Of a stretch of 64,000 nt of DNA, positions 24,158 to 37,000 are shown one piece after another. A program made the translations under genes and the position numbers. The notes beneath the pieces are model-generated. The model made no database searches and was not told where the DNA came from. It was given only the letters and a program-made list of their open reading frames with translations. This DNA is from Anagrus nilaparvatae (Eukaryota > Arthropoda > Insecta > Hymenoptera > Mymaridae). Where the stretch lies: assembly GCA_022575985.1 (NCBI GenBank), contig JAKSXM010000007.1, positions 2,606,501 through 2,670,500 of the forward strand, read 5' to 3'. The stretch's first letter is position 1; each line of letters opens with the position of its first letter.

Positions 24158-26925
24158 AGTAAGTAAGTAAGTAAACCTTTATTTGTAGCCACAAAATAGT
24201 AAATACATATATCTTTGTACAATAATTTCTTTTAATATATACAATGAATAAATATAATGTAATATAATGTAAAAATAAAATATAATATAAATGTAAAAAT
24301 ATAAAAATAATATATACTAATTATAATGTATTTTTGGATAAGTTAAGTTATCACAGTCATTTTGTTTTAGTACATACACAAATCTACTAAAAATTGGTAA
24401 TTAAGCGAGTAAATAAAAAAGAGAGGTAAATAGAGTAAAATAGAGTAAAATCAAGTAAAATAAAGTAAATAAAGTAAGATAAATTGAGGTAAATAGATAA
24501 GTTTTAGTGGTTCCAGTGTACATTAAGGGTCTAACGAGAGTAGATATTTGTAGACTCCTGCTTTAAAGCTATTGAGCGAGTATTTAAATCTGATTTCAGA
24601 GGGAAGTGAGTTCCAGAAAATGGTCCCATGAAATTGGAAGGATTGAGCTCCACAGTCTTTTAATTTAGGCAAGGATAGTTCCTTAGTTTTTAGTACACCT
24701 CGCGCATTGTTCTTAGGTGTATGTTTGATAAATAATCCTGCGAGATAATCAGGTTGGTTAAGTCGTAGAATTTTGTACATCAAAATGGCTTCAAAATACA
24801 GTCTACGGGTGTCATAACATAACCAACCGAGCTTTTTTTGTAAGGGGTTATGTGAGTATCCTTGCGTACTCCGAAGATGTATCTCAAGCCAGAGTTGCTA
24901 AGGCGTTGCATTCGTGCTTTTAGTAAGTAGCTTGCGTCAAGGTACACTGTGCTGCAGTAGTCAATATGGGGTGTTACCAGATATTGTATCAGTTTTGTAC
25001 GTAGCGTTTCAGTTGTGTAGTGGCGGATAAATCTTAGTGTGTACAGCACACGGTTGACTTTCTTTTCTACACTTGTAATTTGCGACTCCCAGTTAAGTTT
25101 ACTATCAAGTATAACACCAAGACTTTTTACTTCTTTCTCAAATGGAATAGTAATTCCATTGCCCATATCAACACCAGGGTAGTTTAAACTATTTAAGCGG
25201 TCCACAAAAGTGCCCGTACCGAAGAAAATAGCCTTGGTCTTCTCATGATTGAGCCGTACTGCAACACTTTCAGCCCAGGCAGAAACCCGACGAGCTGTAA
25301 GCGAGAGCGTCTCAATGGCAGTGGGCATGCCTGCAGGAGACACTTGTAAGTAAACTTGAAGGTCGTCTGCATAGAGTAGGTGTAGCGTGTTGTCTGGTAA
25401 GTGCGTCTTTATATCATTTATATATAAAAAGAATAATAAGGGCCCGAGCACCGATCCCTGGGGTACTCCAAGATTAATACTAAGTGGGTCAGATCGAGAC
25501 AACTTGGAAATAACTTGCAGGTATCTATCCTGAAGATATGATTTGATTCACATTAGTGATGTCTTGGAAAACCCCATGTTTATAAGTTTAAGCAGGAGCT
25601 TAGAAGGCGAGATGGTGTCGAACGCCTTACTAAAATCAAATTAAAGCAGAAGAGTCTATTTGCCATGCCTCTTCTAATGTCATCAGTGAGTTTTAGTAGC
25701 GCCGTGGTAGTACTGCTGTATTGTCTGAAACCAGTCTGCAGTTGGTCTAGTATTTTGTTACTACTTAAGTAGGCAGTCAATTGGTCATGGACAAGCTTTT
25801 CTAGAACCTTAGATAGGAAGCAGAGTAAAGCAATGGGGCGAAAATCAGAACAGGATGTAGGGATATTGATTTTCTTAAGTGCGACTAATAGCGCTTTTTT
25901 CCATTCAGGTGGAAATACCCCTTTTTTTAAGGATTCATTGAAAAGCCTGACCAAGAAAGGACCAATAGTAGGAAGAGACTTGGCTACTACATTATGAAGA
26001 ATTCCGTCATCGCCAGTTGCTTCGGATTTAAAGTGAGCAACAGCTAAGATCACATCATTGAGAGATACTTCAGAAAAGGTGAAGCCATCATCAGACACAT
26101 TATTGATTATATCATCGATGTCACTCAGGTTTTCTGTGGGGGAGTGAGAAACACCTGCAAAAAATGAATTTATATCGTTGGGGGAGAAGCCATGAAGGTC
26201 TGATTTAGGAGTAGGCAATAATCCAAGATGGCGGAGTTCACGCCAGATATCTTTATTATTATTAAGAGCATCAGTAATGTGCTCACTGAAATAAGTGTTT
26301 CTGGCTGCTTCAGAGAGTGCTTCAACCTCATCAGAGAGTATGATAAGTTCACTGACTAGTGAGGGATTATTAGTACGGAGGTAACTTTTTTCAGTTGCTT
26401 TTCTCTTTTTAATTAGTAACTGCAGTTCAGGGGTAATCCAGGGAGGCTTTTTGTTTGGCTTAACTGATTTAAGAGGAGCAAGTTGATCAATTGCTGATTG
26501 TAAATTTACATTCAGACAGTTGAGTGCAGAATTGATATCAAAGTCAGTTGATTGAAACAATGACCAGTCACGACCTGCCAGAATCTCATTGATGTCCTCA
26601 AGAGTGATGCTACTGAGCTTCCTATATGAAAAAGTTTCGGTAGGAGGTTTAGGTACATGAAGCTCGATTGTTACATCGATGAGATTGTGAGAGGAGTGAA
26701 AAGAAGGTACTGTATTGTTGTACGATAGAATATTATTGTTGGCATCAACGCACATAATATCAATCCACGTTTTTGCAATATCGGAGCCTGGGGGGCGGTT
26801 AGTAGGACCATGTTTAACGATCTGTAGTGAAAACACATTGATTAACTTTTGAGTAAACTTAGAGTCGCTGTTATCAATCAATAAATCAGCATTGAAGTTA
26901 CCCATTAGGGTTGAGAAAGTAAATT
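24158..26925 (-). mobile_element. Jockey-like non-LTR retrotransposon B, 5'-truncated
   Basis: Minus-strand element. The 3' end is at about 24,158 with a GTAAG/TTACT tandem tail (24,158-24,174), and the 5' truncation is near 26,925 inside the endonuclease domain. The 3' UTR (24,180-24,520) has GTAAA-type short repeats. It is the better-preserved relative of element A. Confidence 0.85.
24523..26905 (-). pseudogene. ORF2 (endonuclease end, reverse transcriptase) of element B
   Basis: Three overlapping frames cover one polypeptide: 26,905-25,580, 25,502-24,780 and 24,783-24,523. Visible parts in order are the end of an APE-type endonuclease (GNFNADLL at the start), a linker, RT fingers with ATGDDGI and SCSDFRPIALL, motif A DFSKAFDT at about 25,605-25,630 in a shifted frame, GVPQGSVLGPLLF, the catalytic LLYADD at 25,362-25,373, and the C-terminal region ending LLSLDP. 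Lesions seen are a frameshift just before motif A, an in-frame TGA replacing tryptophan near 25,553, and a frameshift near 24,780. The catalytic residues remain, so the element died recently. The encoded enzyme would copy the element RNA at the chromosomal target (target-primed reverse transcription). Confidence 0.88.
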
Positions 26926-28639
26926 AAATATGCATAAAATTTTCACTAATTGAAGGTAAAAATGCCATTGGCCTGAATACACTTTAAAAACAAATATTTC
27001 ACAGTACATGATCAGAAAATTAAAGAAATTTTAGCTCAAAAAAAAAAAAAAAAAAAAAATTATAAATGATTGAAATTATAAATTTAATTTTAACAAAAAG
27101 AAGTAGAAAAGCTTTTATTGATTATTTGAATTAAAATAATTGTTTTAGTAAGAATATAAATTTAAACAAATATTATTTTAACTTGTTAAAGTAAAAAAAG
27201 TAAAAATATTTACTATTTTTTAACAAGTAAACATAAAAATAGGCATTCATTAAAAATATAAACATAATAAAGGTATAACCAACCTACTCTTTAAATCTCG
27301 CAATTCACATGACAAGAAATAAGTACTTGAAAAAAAAAATTACATTAAGACTTAATTACATTACATTAAAAAGTTAAAAGTTTTTATTGTAAAAGGTTTA
27401 CAAATATTATTTCAATACACTGATTTAATGCCAAGATGTTAATTCACAGAAACTCGTTAAACGACATAACAACTTTAAAGGCGTATTTCAGTTGAAAAAG
27501 TTATAATTATAATTTTTATTATTTTTCGTTTCATGTTTAAAGTTACAGAGCTTCTCATTAGAAACTCATTAATTATAATTAAAAATTTTGTCATAATATT
27601 CTGCGACAATGTAATATTGTAATAAATGGGGATAAATTATAAAATTTGTTTGTTTGCTGCTTTGCAAATATTATTTATACTTATTAATAATAAGGGTAAT
27701 AATAATTAGAAAACAGTGCAAATACTGTTTTTCGTTTCAATTAATTAAATTAATTTGATGAGTTTATTATAAATAATGAACACGATCTACATGGAAATGT
27801 AAAAGTACTATTTGTTTTATTATTGCTATCAGTGTTTCTGAGAACTGAGCCTCCCTTTGTTACACAGAATAATTACTATTGAAAAATTTGTATGATGTTA
27901 AAAATTAATTTTGACTGCTGACTTGAAATTCATGAATATGAATAAATAAAAGATTTTTGCAGAAGTTATTTTTGCAATTTAAGTTTTGCCGGTAACGTAA
28001 ATTATATGTCTACTTAAATGTTTTTACACATTTTATCAATTTTAAAAAGAAATATCAAATCTTAAAAATACATACTCTCAAATGGATCTTGCAAATATTA
28101 TTTATATAGTAAGGGGATGAAAATAATACTTTTAATTTAATTCAATTCTTTTTTTACTAATGAAACCCATTAATTTTTTATGAACTTTTTTCTAAGTTTA
28201 ATTTTTTTTTTTTTTAAATTAAATCAAAAAATCAAATAAATTTATTTTGTTAAAATTTTTAAAATTTTAAATTTTTATTTTTATTTTTATATATGGGATA
28301 TAAAATTAAATTGGATATAACTCTTTGATCCTCAAATAATCAAATAATAATGTTCCTGGACATAGAATCAACGGGGGTATTTAAGACCTTCTAGAACCCC
28401 ATTCATTTTCTGTCCAGGAGGTTTTAACAATAACACAATTTAATTTATTAAAAATACAAACAACAAAATTATTCTGCAAATACATTTTTCAAATACAAAT
28501 TTAATGTGAAGTTTAATTTTTTTAAAATTTATTATTTCTAAACACAAAAATCCAGTGACTTGAATAAAATCACGCAATAAAATAATTTCATAAAATTTCC
28601 TGAACTTTTTTTTTAAAGGCTGAGCTTTCATTTTATTAA
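26926..28639. other. AT-rich non-coding DNA
   Basis: It contains the inverted partner of the 19-kb dispersed repeat (about 27,740-27,925), an A22-type homopolymer near 27,037-27,059 and a small imperfect hairpin at 28,351-28,432 (CCTGGACA ... TGTCCAGG). No gene recognised. Confidence 0.45.
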
Positions 28640-28920
28640 TAATCATTTTCTAAAGCGGTTTTCTCATTCTTTTGAAATTGTTCAGGCAATTTTTTTTCGA
28701 CAAGTATAGTAAAATCAAAGCAATTCTAAACAAAATACAAGCAGAGAAAAAACTACTCCTACAATCAGAATAGCAAAAAGTACAAAAGGCAAAGTGCTTT
28801 CTTCACTTCCCATCGTTTAATACGACTCTTTTATCAATTTGAATAACGAAATTGTAATCGAATCGCCACTTTATATTCTCAAATCAATCTTAGCAAACTT
28901 ATTTTTAAATGAAGAGTATT
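28640..28920 (-). pseudogene. C-terminal fragment of an IR paralogue
   Basis: Read on the minus strand, this matches the last roughly 110 residues of IR gene 2, with the same order of segments. FKNKFAKIDLRI corresponds to FKSKFAKIHLRI, and IDKRV to IDKRI. The third membrane segment ESTLPFVLFAILIVGVVFSL matches ESALPIVLFAVMLVGIIFSL. It has a deletion after LRI, frameshifts and in-frame stops (for example TGA after LELL), so it is dead. It sits directly downstream of IR gene 2 on the same strand, as expected for a tandem duplicate that decayed. Only the 3' end is recognisable. Confidence 0.88.
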
Positions 28921-29335
28921 GACAATAATTAAACAACATAATTTTATAAAAAATAAAAAACATTAATTAGCATTGTAAGCATAAAATACTAATACACAAA
29001 AAGATTACAATTTTATTATTATACAATAAAAATATATATTTTTCTATAATATTTACAAACTTTTTCGAAATTTAATTAATTTTTCGAAAATATTTTAATT
29101 TTTTTGTTAATATAAGAAAGTTATACTTCTTACAGTGTACCCTAGGGAGACGGCTTTTTTCCCATTATATGTAATACTATATTAAATCACGGGACAAAAT
29201 AAGGGGCTCTACATTTTCATGCTGTCTGCACTCGCAAAGTTAAAACCAATATTTTGTCCCTTGTTTAAAAAATAGCTATTAAACACAAAATCCGGTATCT
29301 TTAGAAAACTAAAATCGCATAATACAATAATTTTA
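28921..29335. other. Spacer between IR pseudogene and IR gene 2, with a dispersed repeat
   Basis: About 29,150-29,285 resembles 47,975-48,115 in the left arm of the giant palindrome (shared CATGCTGTC, GCACTCG/GTACTCG and CCCTTGTTTAAMAAATAGCTATT-like pieces). No coding sequence. Confidence 0.5.
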
Positions 29336-31198
29336 TCAAACTTTAAAAACTATTTTTTTACAAGGCTGGACTTTAATTTTACGAATCTTTACTTTCTTCT
29401 GTCTTTTCAGAATTTTTTTCAGTTTCTTTATCCAATCTATCTTAGACAAGTAGTAAAACCAAAGCAATTCTAAAAATAATAAAAGCAGGGAAAAAATTAT
29501 TCCCACTAACATTACAGCAAAAAGAACAATAGGCAAAGCGCTTTCTCCATCATCATCAAAATCATTATTCTCGATTCGCTTGTCAATTTTATTAGCGTTG
29601 TCGTAATCAGATTGCCACTTTACATCCAGTCCGAATTCAGATATTCTCAAATGAATTTTAGCAAACTTACTTTTAAATGGAGAATTCATTGAAAAAGAAA
29701 CAGAATTTAACGATTCGTAAAGAACTAACTCACTTACTTTAAATTTTATTCCATCCAAATGATGATTATTCATATTCAAATGATATTCAGCATTTTCTTT
29801 ATGCATAATCATAACATTATTGACATCATAAACTTTTTTAGCAGAGTAACGTTCAGCTATCTCAGCAATCCTTAAGGCTTTTCCTGATAAAACTCCTTGT
29901 AAAAAATATAAAGCATCGTGGGACATACCAAAAATAACGGTCATATTTTTTTCAAGTATATCTTCTAGGGTTTCAACCACAGCTTCTTCTTTATTTTCGA
30001 ATTTTATGTTCGTTAAATCGGAAACAATTTCGGAAAGAAAGAAAAAAGAAGCTATGCATAGAGTAAAGAACATCACTTTGGATTTTAAGTTACGACGAAA
30101 ATTTATATCAACTCCAAATCCAATTAAAAAACTGTAAAGCTTAAAAATTGACCATTCTTTGATAGAAAATTTCAAAAAGTAAAAAGACAAAACAAACAAA
30201 ATTATTACTCCACTAAAGAAAAAAGAAAATTTTAACAAATCCTTAATAAAACTTACATTCTCTTCTTGAATTATCGGAACCACAAATATCGTTTTTACTG
30301 TTTTTAAATAATATATAAAAAGTAAATTTGATTCAACAAAGAAAGTTATAAGACCAATATGAGTTTGTAATTTATATTTTTCTATCAAATTCAAAGTATT
30401 GCCATATTCCGTAGGAATAAATTGGACAGTTATATTAAGCGATTCAATGAAATATTCCCAAAATTTTAACATCGTTATCAATGAATAAATATTCCTCAAT
30501 TCAGAATAATTTAGAGTATAATTCCTATAGTAATCTGGCCAAAAATCTTCATACACTCCAGTTCTTATGATATATCCACCCATTTTATCGAATTTATTTG
30601 GAAAATATTTAATTATTGCATTGGTTTCATATTTTGCTACTGCAGTTGTGTCGCGAAAAAAATTATGATTAATAACTCTTAAACTTTTTCGAGGTGCGCA
30701 TTCTAAAATAACAAAATTAATGAAATTCCATTCATTCGCTTCATAAAATATTTTTTGAATTAAATCAGGTGAGTTTTGATAACGATTAAGTATTAGAGCA
30801 ATTTTAGTTTCCGTCAAGTAAAATAAAGAGTCTATAATAAATCTAAGTGCAATATATAATTTCTGCAATAATTTATCGTTTTTGTCTTCCGATAAGACAA
30901 TTATATGCAACGGAGAACTAATATTTTTATGATACATAGCAACGCCATCTACCCGTTTCATGAATGGCGCAGGTCGATTAAGATTAATTGTAACAGTTGG
31001 AACTTGGCTCAGCAGATTTTCGTAAATCAGTTGATAGCTGCAGTGGTTTATCCGGTTGGTTCCATTCTTGAAATCAGAATATAAGGTCACTCGTTCTGGC
31101 TTCAGTTCTCTTAGGATCTGATTTGTTAAGATTTTAATGGGACTTGATTGAATAACGTCCAAAAGATGTAAAATGCAAATTAAACGTATTATCCTCAT
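29336..31198 (-). CDS. Divergent ionotropic (glutamate-receptor-like) chemoreceptor, IR gene 2
   Basis: An intronless 620-residue protein. A short hydrophobic signal sequence (MRIIRLICILHLLDVIQSS) is followed by an extracellular region beginning ILRELKPERVTLYSD, similar in position to VLDQVKPHHVTLYLS of IR gene 1. Membrane segments lie at about 321-343, 375-397 and 554-580, with an extracellular lobe between the second and third. FFLSEIVSDLTNIKF at about 387-400 occupies the place of the glutamate-receptor SYTANLT motif. The cytoplasmic tail is very basic (KKLKKILKRQKKVKIRKIKV). The layout and length fit insect divergent IRs, membrane channels of chemosensory neurons. Similarity to IR gene 1 is low outside the scaffold, so the two are distant paralogues. 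A broken tail of a close paralogue lies at 28,640-28,920. The ligand is not predictable and the residues binding glutamate in iGluRs are not evident. Confidence 0.83.
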   Translation of the reverse strand: MRIIRLICILHLLDVIQSSPIKILTNQILRELKPERVTLYSDFKNGTNRINHCSYQLIYENLLSQVPTVTINLNRPAPFMKRVDGVAMYHKNISSPLHIIVLSEDKNDKLLQKLYIALRFIIDSLFYLTETKIALILNRYQNSPDLIQKIFYEANEWNFINFVILECAPRKSLRVINHNFFRDTTAVAKYETNAIIKYFPNKFDKMGGYIIRTGVYEDFWPDYYRNYTLNYSELRNIYSLITMLKFWEYFIESLNITVQFIPTEYGNTLNLIEKYKLQTHIGLITFFVESNLLFIYYLKTVKTIFVVPIIQEENVSFIKDLLKFSFFFSGVIILFVLSFYFLKFSIKEWSIFKLYSFLIGFGVDINFRRNLKSKVMFFTLCIASFFFLSEIVSDLTNIKFENKEEAVVETLEDILEKNMTVIFGMSHDALYFLQGVLSGKALRIAEIAERYSAKKVYDVNNVMIMHKENAEYHLNMNNHHLDGIKFKVSELVLYESLNSVSFSMNSPFKSKFAKIHLRISEFGLDVKWQSDYDNANKIDKRIENNDFDDDGESALPIVLFAVMLVGIIFSLLLLFLELLWFYYLSKIDWIKKLKKILKRQKKVKIRKIKVQPCKKIVFKV

Positions 31199-31382
31199 TT
31201 TTTGAACGATCTACACAAAAAAGAGAAAAATATTTTAAAAAAATTTGACCTCATGCGAATTTTTAGATTTCGTTATTTATCATAAATTTAATTCTAAAAA
31301 TGGCCTAAATTAACCAAAATAGTATTTTTATTTTATATCTTATATTTAATTTTATATTTTTTATAATTATTATATTTAATAT

Positions 31383-32391
31383 CTCTGTTCAAAAATGGTG
31401 GCACCTTACTCTATCTGTTCAAAAATGGTGGCACCTTACAAAGATTTTGGTTTTCTCAAATTGACAGAAAAAGGGTCTAGTTTTTTATTCTCATTTGCTT
31501 TTTCAACTCTGTAAATCTACTGTGCCCATTTTAGGCACTGAGCAGTGGCAGGTCGACATTTTAAAAACAGAAAAATTGAAATAAAAGTAGATTAACGGTA
31601 AGTTTTTTGAAATTTTTTCTCTTAAAAGTTGTTATTTATTAAAACAAAGAAAATGAGATCACTTGCGTGGTAATTGGTTGATTTTTTAAAAAGTTTTGTG
31701 GGTGCTATGTAGTTTTTAAAAATGGGTGAAAAACGGCTACTTTGACTGATGATATCTCTGAACCTACATATCCAAAATAAAAAAGTTTTAGTGCAAAATG
31801 GTAGTCTTTGGATACATAATAAGTGTGCCAAATATCAAAGGATTTGATTGAGTAGTTTCGGATTTAGCAATTTTCGGGTATTAATTCTCTTAAAAAAATG
31901 GGTCAAAATTTGTCTCAGAATTACACTTAAAATTGCTAAATCCGAAACTACTCATTCAAATCCCTTGATATTTGGCACACTTATTATGTATAAAAAGACT
32001 ACCATTTTGCACTAAAACTTTTTTATTTTGGATATGTAGGTTCAGAGATATCATCAGTCAAAGTAGCCGTTTTTCAACCATTTTTAAAAACTACATAGCA
32101 CCCACAAAACTTTTTAAAAAATAAACCAATTACCACGCAAGTGATCTCATTTTCTTTGTTTTAATAAATAACAACTTTTAAGAGAAAAAATTTCAAAAAA
32201 CTTACCGTTAATCTACTTTTATTTCAATTTTTCTGTTTTTAAAATGTCGACCTGCCACCGCTCAGTGCCTAAAATTGGCACAGTAGATTTACAGAGTTGA
32301 AAAGGCCAATGAGAATAAAAAACTAGACCCTTTTCCAGTCAATTTGAGAAAACCAAAATCTTTTTAAGTTGCCACCATTTTTGGACAGAGA
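31383..32391. repeat. 1-kb foldback element
   Basis: Long inverted arms run from CTCTGTTCAAAAATGGTGGC (31,383) to the complement ending at 32,391, with the turn-over at about 31,880-31,925. The left terminus is duplicated: 31,383-31,407 and 31,413-31,437 are direct repeats of TCTGTTCAAAAATGGTGGCA. Arm identity appears to be in the mid to high ninety percent range by eye. Non-coding; open frames inside are mirror artefacts. Confidence 0.88.
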
Positions 32392-33754
32392 GGGTGGCCG
32401 GGTTGAGAAATAATCGCCCATATATAAAAAATATGTACAAATTGTTTTCATCATATCGTGCTTATTTTTATAAATTATTATAGATTTTGAAAAAGCTGCT
32501 TATCAGGAATTGAAAACTTAATAAATTAAACAACATTTATTACTAAAAAAAAACGTCATCAGATTTTTTCATTAAGTTACTTTTTTTTTGAATTTTGTAT
32601 ATATTTTTGTAATATTCATGAATTTATTTTAAACAAATTTGAAATATTTTATTTACAAGGTGAGTCCAGGTATTTACTATCAGGATAGTGAAATTATCCT
32701 GAGTAAAAAAATATTTTAATCAAAATATTTAATTATTATAAAATATAAATTGTCCAGAGCCTAAAGAGCTGCTAAATAAAAGTAGCAGTTAAGTTATTGT
32801 TTGTGAGTGAGTTTATAATTAAATAATGAATTTAATATTCTAAAAGTAAATACATGCACAAGAATTTTTGCAGTGTACATTAAAAAACCCAAAGAAAGTA
32901 TAATTAAAAGTATAAAAAAAGTATAATTATAATTAAATTATCATTTGAAGTCATTAGAAGCCCTCTGTCTAATATAATAAAGAGTCTTTTGACTACACTA
33001 GCTTACTCGTTAAATGATTAATATTTTTAAGATATATCTCGAAGTATGCTGCCACCTTGAAATTCTACCAAAATACGTCTCGTTGGATAAGATTTTTTTT
33101 ACAAAAATTAAAAAAAAAAAATCAATTCTCAAATTGTTGAGCAAATAAAATTTTTTGATGAAAATAATAAACTATATGGAGCTAAAAAATTACGCACTAA
33201 CCTTCTGTTTTCCAAAATATTATTTCCAAAATAGACTAATTTTAAATTATCCTATTTTGGAAACGGCTTATTTTAGCAAAGATTCTTACTTTAAGTATAA
33301 GATTTCAAATTTAAAATATCTAAAAAAAGGTCTATTTACGATCACTAACTTCCAGGGAAGTCTCAGAAATGACGGTGAATAAATTAGTGACAAAAATTGT
33401 GCTTATGTATATTGTAAAATTGGAGAAAGGAGAAGTAAAAAATATCAAATGCTTTCCCATAATTCATTTAAAAAAAAAAAAAATAATAAAAAAATAAAAA
33501 AATGATACTTGCCTGTTCTAGAAGAAAATTTTACAAACATTTAGATATAGAAAAATTAAACTTTTCTTTTCCACCAAGTATCTTCACAATATGCAAGCAT
33601 TTGCTAGTATTTAATAAATCACTGAAAAACTTTCGAGCACATCTGAAGAAAACTAGTAACTAATACGTTTTTTATTTTAAAATATCATACGTGTCCTAAT
33701 GAAAGTGAGTAAGAATCATCGTTGCTTTGACCACGAACCTCAACAACACAAATT
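32392..33754. other. Non-coding spacer
   Basis: Nothing coding is recognised. A short element-like sequence at about 32,660-32,700 (TACTATCAGGATAGT) recurs at about 39,997-40,011, indicating a small dispersed repeat. Confidence 0.4.
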
Positions 33755-34095
33755 AAACGATGAATATTTACTGTAAAAAAAGAAAATTATTCTTTGACTC
33801 ATGAAAACACGGAATAGTAAAAAAAATGTAGAAAAAAAATATTTATAATTAACAATTGACCTTATGCCATTTTACATTTAGTTGTAAAAAACAATAATTT
33901 GAAATAAAAAGGGCACGTGTATCCATGAGTTTTATAGTTAATAATTTTTTACTTTAAAAATAAAAATTATCATTTGTAAAAATGAACAATTTTAAATAAC
34001 AAATAAAAAGATAAATGCGGTATTATAATTTTTGCAGCAATTGTTCATTCATCATTCAAAATTGGTCATTTCGGGCCAAAATAGACATTTGCTTT
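33755..34095. repeat. Dispersed repeat, inverted copy of 22,366-22,721
   Basis: Reverse-complement match to 22,366-22,721. This copy is not interrupted by retrotransposon C or the TTAA MITE that border the other copy. Confidence 0.8.
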
Positions 34096-37000
34096 GTAAA
34101 CTATAGCAGCAAGAGAATCGGTGATAAAAAATTTGCAATTTACGGGAAATGAAAAGTAGTACTTATGCAAAAAATTGAGACCAAACGTAAGTATTTCGCT
34201 TAAAATTTAACATGACAGCGCTATTTGGAAAATTGCATAAAAATCCTATTTTATAGCATTGTTGTAGAATTGAACCCTGCGATTCTAGGCCCTGAAGGCG
34301 CGTTGGAATAAGCAGAGGAAATCTTGGATGTTTTTTCAACATATTAAATTGATCCATAACCATAGATTGTCCCAACCCAAATATTTCGAAGATATATGAT
34401 TTTCACTATTCAACCCAAAATTGTTTGCCAAAAAAAGAGTATTTTGTGTGTTTTAAGGGTATTTAAGGCATTTTCGATCTCTGGGGTCCTCATTTTTGAG
34501 CTTAGCGATTCCGAAAACATTTCATGAAGAATAAAAAACGTATTTTTAAATTGAGCCGTATACAATTTTAATAATATTAATTTTCGATCAAAAAAGTTTG
34601 CATATTTACATATTTTGACCTAACCTAAAATGTATAAGCTTTCTAATTTAACCTTTTCGATCTTTATATTTATTTATTTATATTTTACATGGTTCAAAAA
34701 ATATTTAAAATACATCCACAAAGTAATTCATTTTAAATTTAGGTATATAAAATAAACCTATCTCACATATATTACAAGATTATTCGATAGTTTTAGTTTT
34801 AATTCATTATTATTATTATTTCTACGTCATCAAAAGGAGATCTCTTTTATAGCTTATGTATAAAATATATTATTTATATAAAAGTTTCTCTTTACACACG
34901 TTACAGAATGTTCATATAATACTTTTCCGTTGACTTGATTTTCTCTTTGCTTAATTTTATAAATTATAATACGTTATATTCGTTTTAATTTGTTATTATT
35001 TGTTTAATGCAAAATTCATTTTAATTTTAATTTTAACCTATTCATTTTGTTAATAAATTAATGTTTCATTTTATTTGTGAATTTAGAACTTTGGAGGGAT
35101 GTAATGTTCATAGTTTCAAGACAGATTAATAGGCGAATTTGAAATAATTTTAATATTTTTAATGCCTAAAAATAAAGTTGTCTATTACATTATTTTATTG
35201 TAATGTATTGCAGTCATTTTATTAAATTTTTTTTTTATTTTTTGTACAATACAATTACTTTTTTATTTGAGAAGCTAATTTAAATCATTTTAATTAAAAT
35301 TTCTTCAAAGGATTTTTTATTGGTCCTATAATAAATGAAAAAGAAAATTCAAAATGTCGTCAATGAATGTTGAAATAATATCAGTTGAGATAAAGATTTT
35401 TTAGATAGGGTTATGAATGTTTTTTCTTTACAAAGAGCAATATTAACCGCCTCTCAAAATTAGTATATGGTCATTATTGCCCGCTAGTAAAGAAACTTAG
35501 ATTTTTAGCCCTTGATAATTTACTCGGTCCTAGGTGTTTCTCAGGCTTTGAGTAGGGGTCATTAACTCACCCTAAATTTTGACCCCACTGACTCAGCTCA
35601 ACCAGGATTGACCCTCATATAAATGAAATCATTACATTTCACTGAAGAATCAAAAAATGAAAATTTTAAAAATCGATAAGATTTTAATGAACTTATAGAG
35701 CAATATTGACAGAAACGAAAATAAGAATATTGCATCTTTTACAGATCATTTAACTTGATTGACGAATAAGTAAGATTTTTCTAATAATTATTAAATATTC
35801 AGTGTTTTGTAAATAAATTAATTATAGATTTAATTTACCCGTATATATACCATATAGAAGTCTTTTCTTTTACGAAAAAGCTGAAGTCAATAATACGCCA
35901 TCTAGATTTTGACGGTGAATTATTATTTACAATTTCGTTTTCCAAAACTCTACATATATTGTAGACTCTACGTTGCTTATCATGATATAATAAAGGTAAA
36001 TAAACTGCAAATAAATATTTAGCAAAAATTTAATAAATTATACTAAACATAGGATATAATAAATCTTATACATAGTATCTAGTAAAATATATTTTTCTAT
36101 CAAATTAAAATTTCTAAAAAACTATTAAAAAAAATGAATTACCTTTTTGTTCAATCAATCCATTTTTATCGTTTAATCTATACATAAGTATTGAATAAGC
36201 AGTATTAACGATTTTCAGTTAAGTTTTTCAATGAGATAATCTTTTTTAAAGTGCATACTTTAAGTTATAAAATACATTTTTATTGTGATTAGATCTTTTC
36301 ACTATTTAATTAGTATTTATTGTTAAATTTTTTTAAATAAAGTTTTATGCTTTTAAAATATATGTTTCCAAAAACTCATTCTCATCCAATAAAATTAAAC
36401 ATGTAGTAAGAATATATTGAAATATGAGCTAAAACACAACACGTTAATAATTTATTTACTTGCTTCATACCATAATTATAAAATTCACTTCAGACACTTA
36501 TAGTACTTAACTATGAGTTAAATAAATTATCCCCCCAGGTTGCGTAATATCCAAAACAGTACCTACCTTTGATGTTTAATCCATAACTTAATTTTTTTTA
36601 ATTACAATTATAACCATTTGAATCCTATATGAATTTAATTAAAATTTTATGTAAATTAGAAATTAAAAAATAAATTAACTAAAATTAGCATATGATTTTT
36701 AGGGTACATGCAACGTTAATATATAAATTTACTTGTTACGATTAATTAAAATTATTATGTGAATTATTATTATGCAATTATCTTTTTCGTGTTTTTCAAT
36801 TTTTAGAGCTTTTTGTTTCTAATTTAAATTCTATGGGGTTGCAAATACTAATTAAAATAAAATTTTATTTGAGCTTAACTGGCTGAAATATTCAGCTATA
36901 ACAAGATTGCAATTTTTCGAGAGTTCGTAACTGATTTTAGGGTTATAAATTTCATTATTTTGGATTAAAATTAAATGGGTCGATTGCTTATTCTGTCTTT

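Noticed and set aside
8905..31198. The two long minus-strand proteins as viral or bracovirus membrane proteins
   Set aside because: The signal peptide, three membrane segments with a pore loop and the length of about 620 fit divergent insect ionotropic receptors, and neighbouring decayed paralogues fit a chemoreceptor family.
33155..33382. 75-codon plus-strand frame and other 60-80 codon frames in the 33-45 kb desert
   Set aside because: Lengths are expected by chance in this composition, with no domain, signal peptide or splice context.
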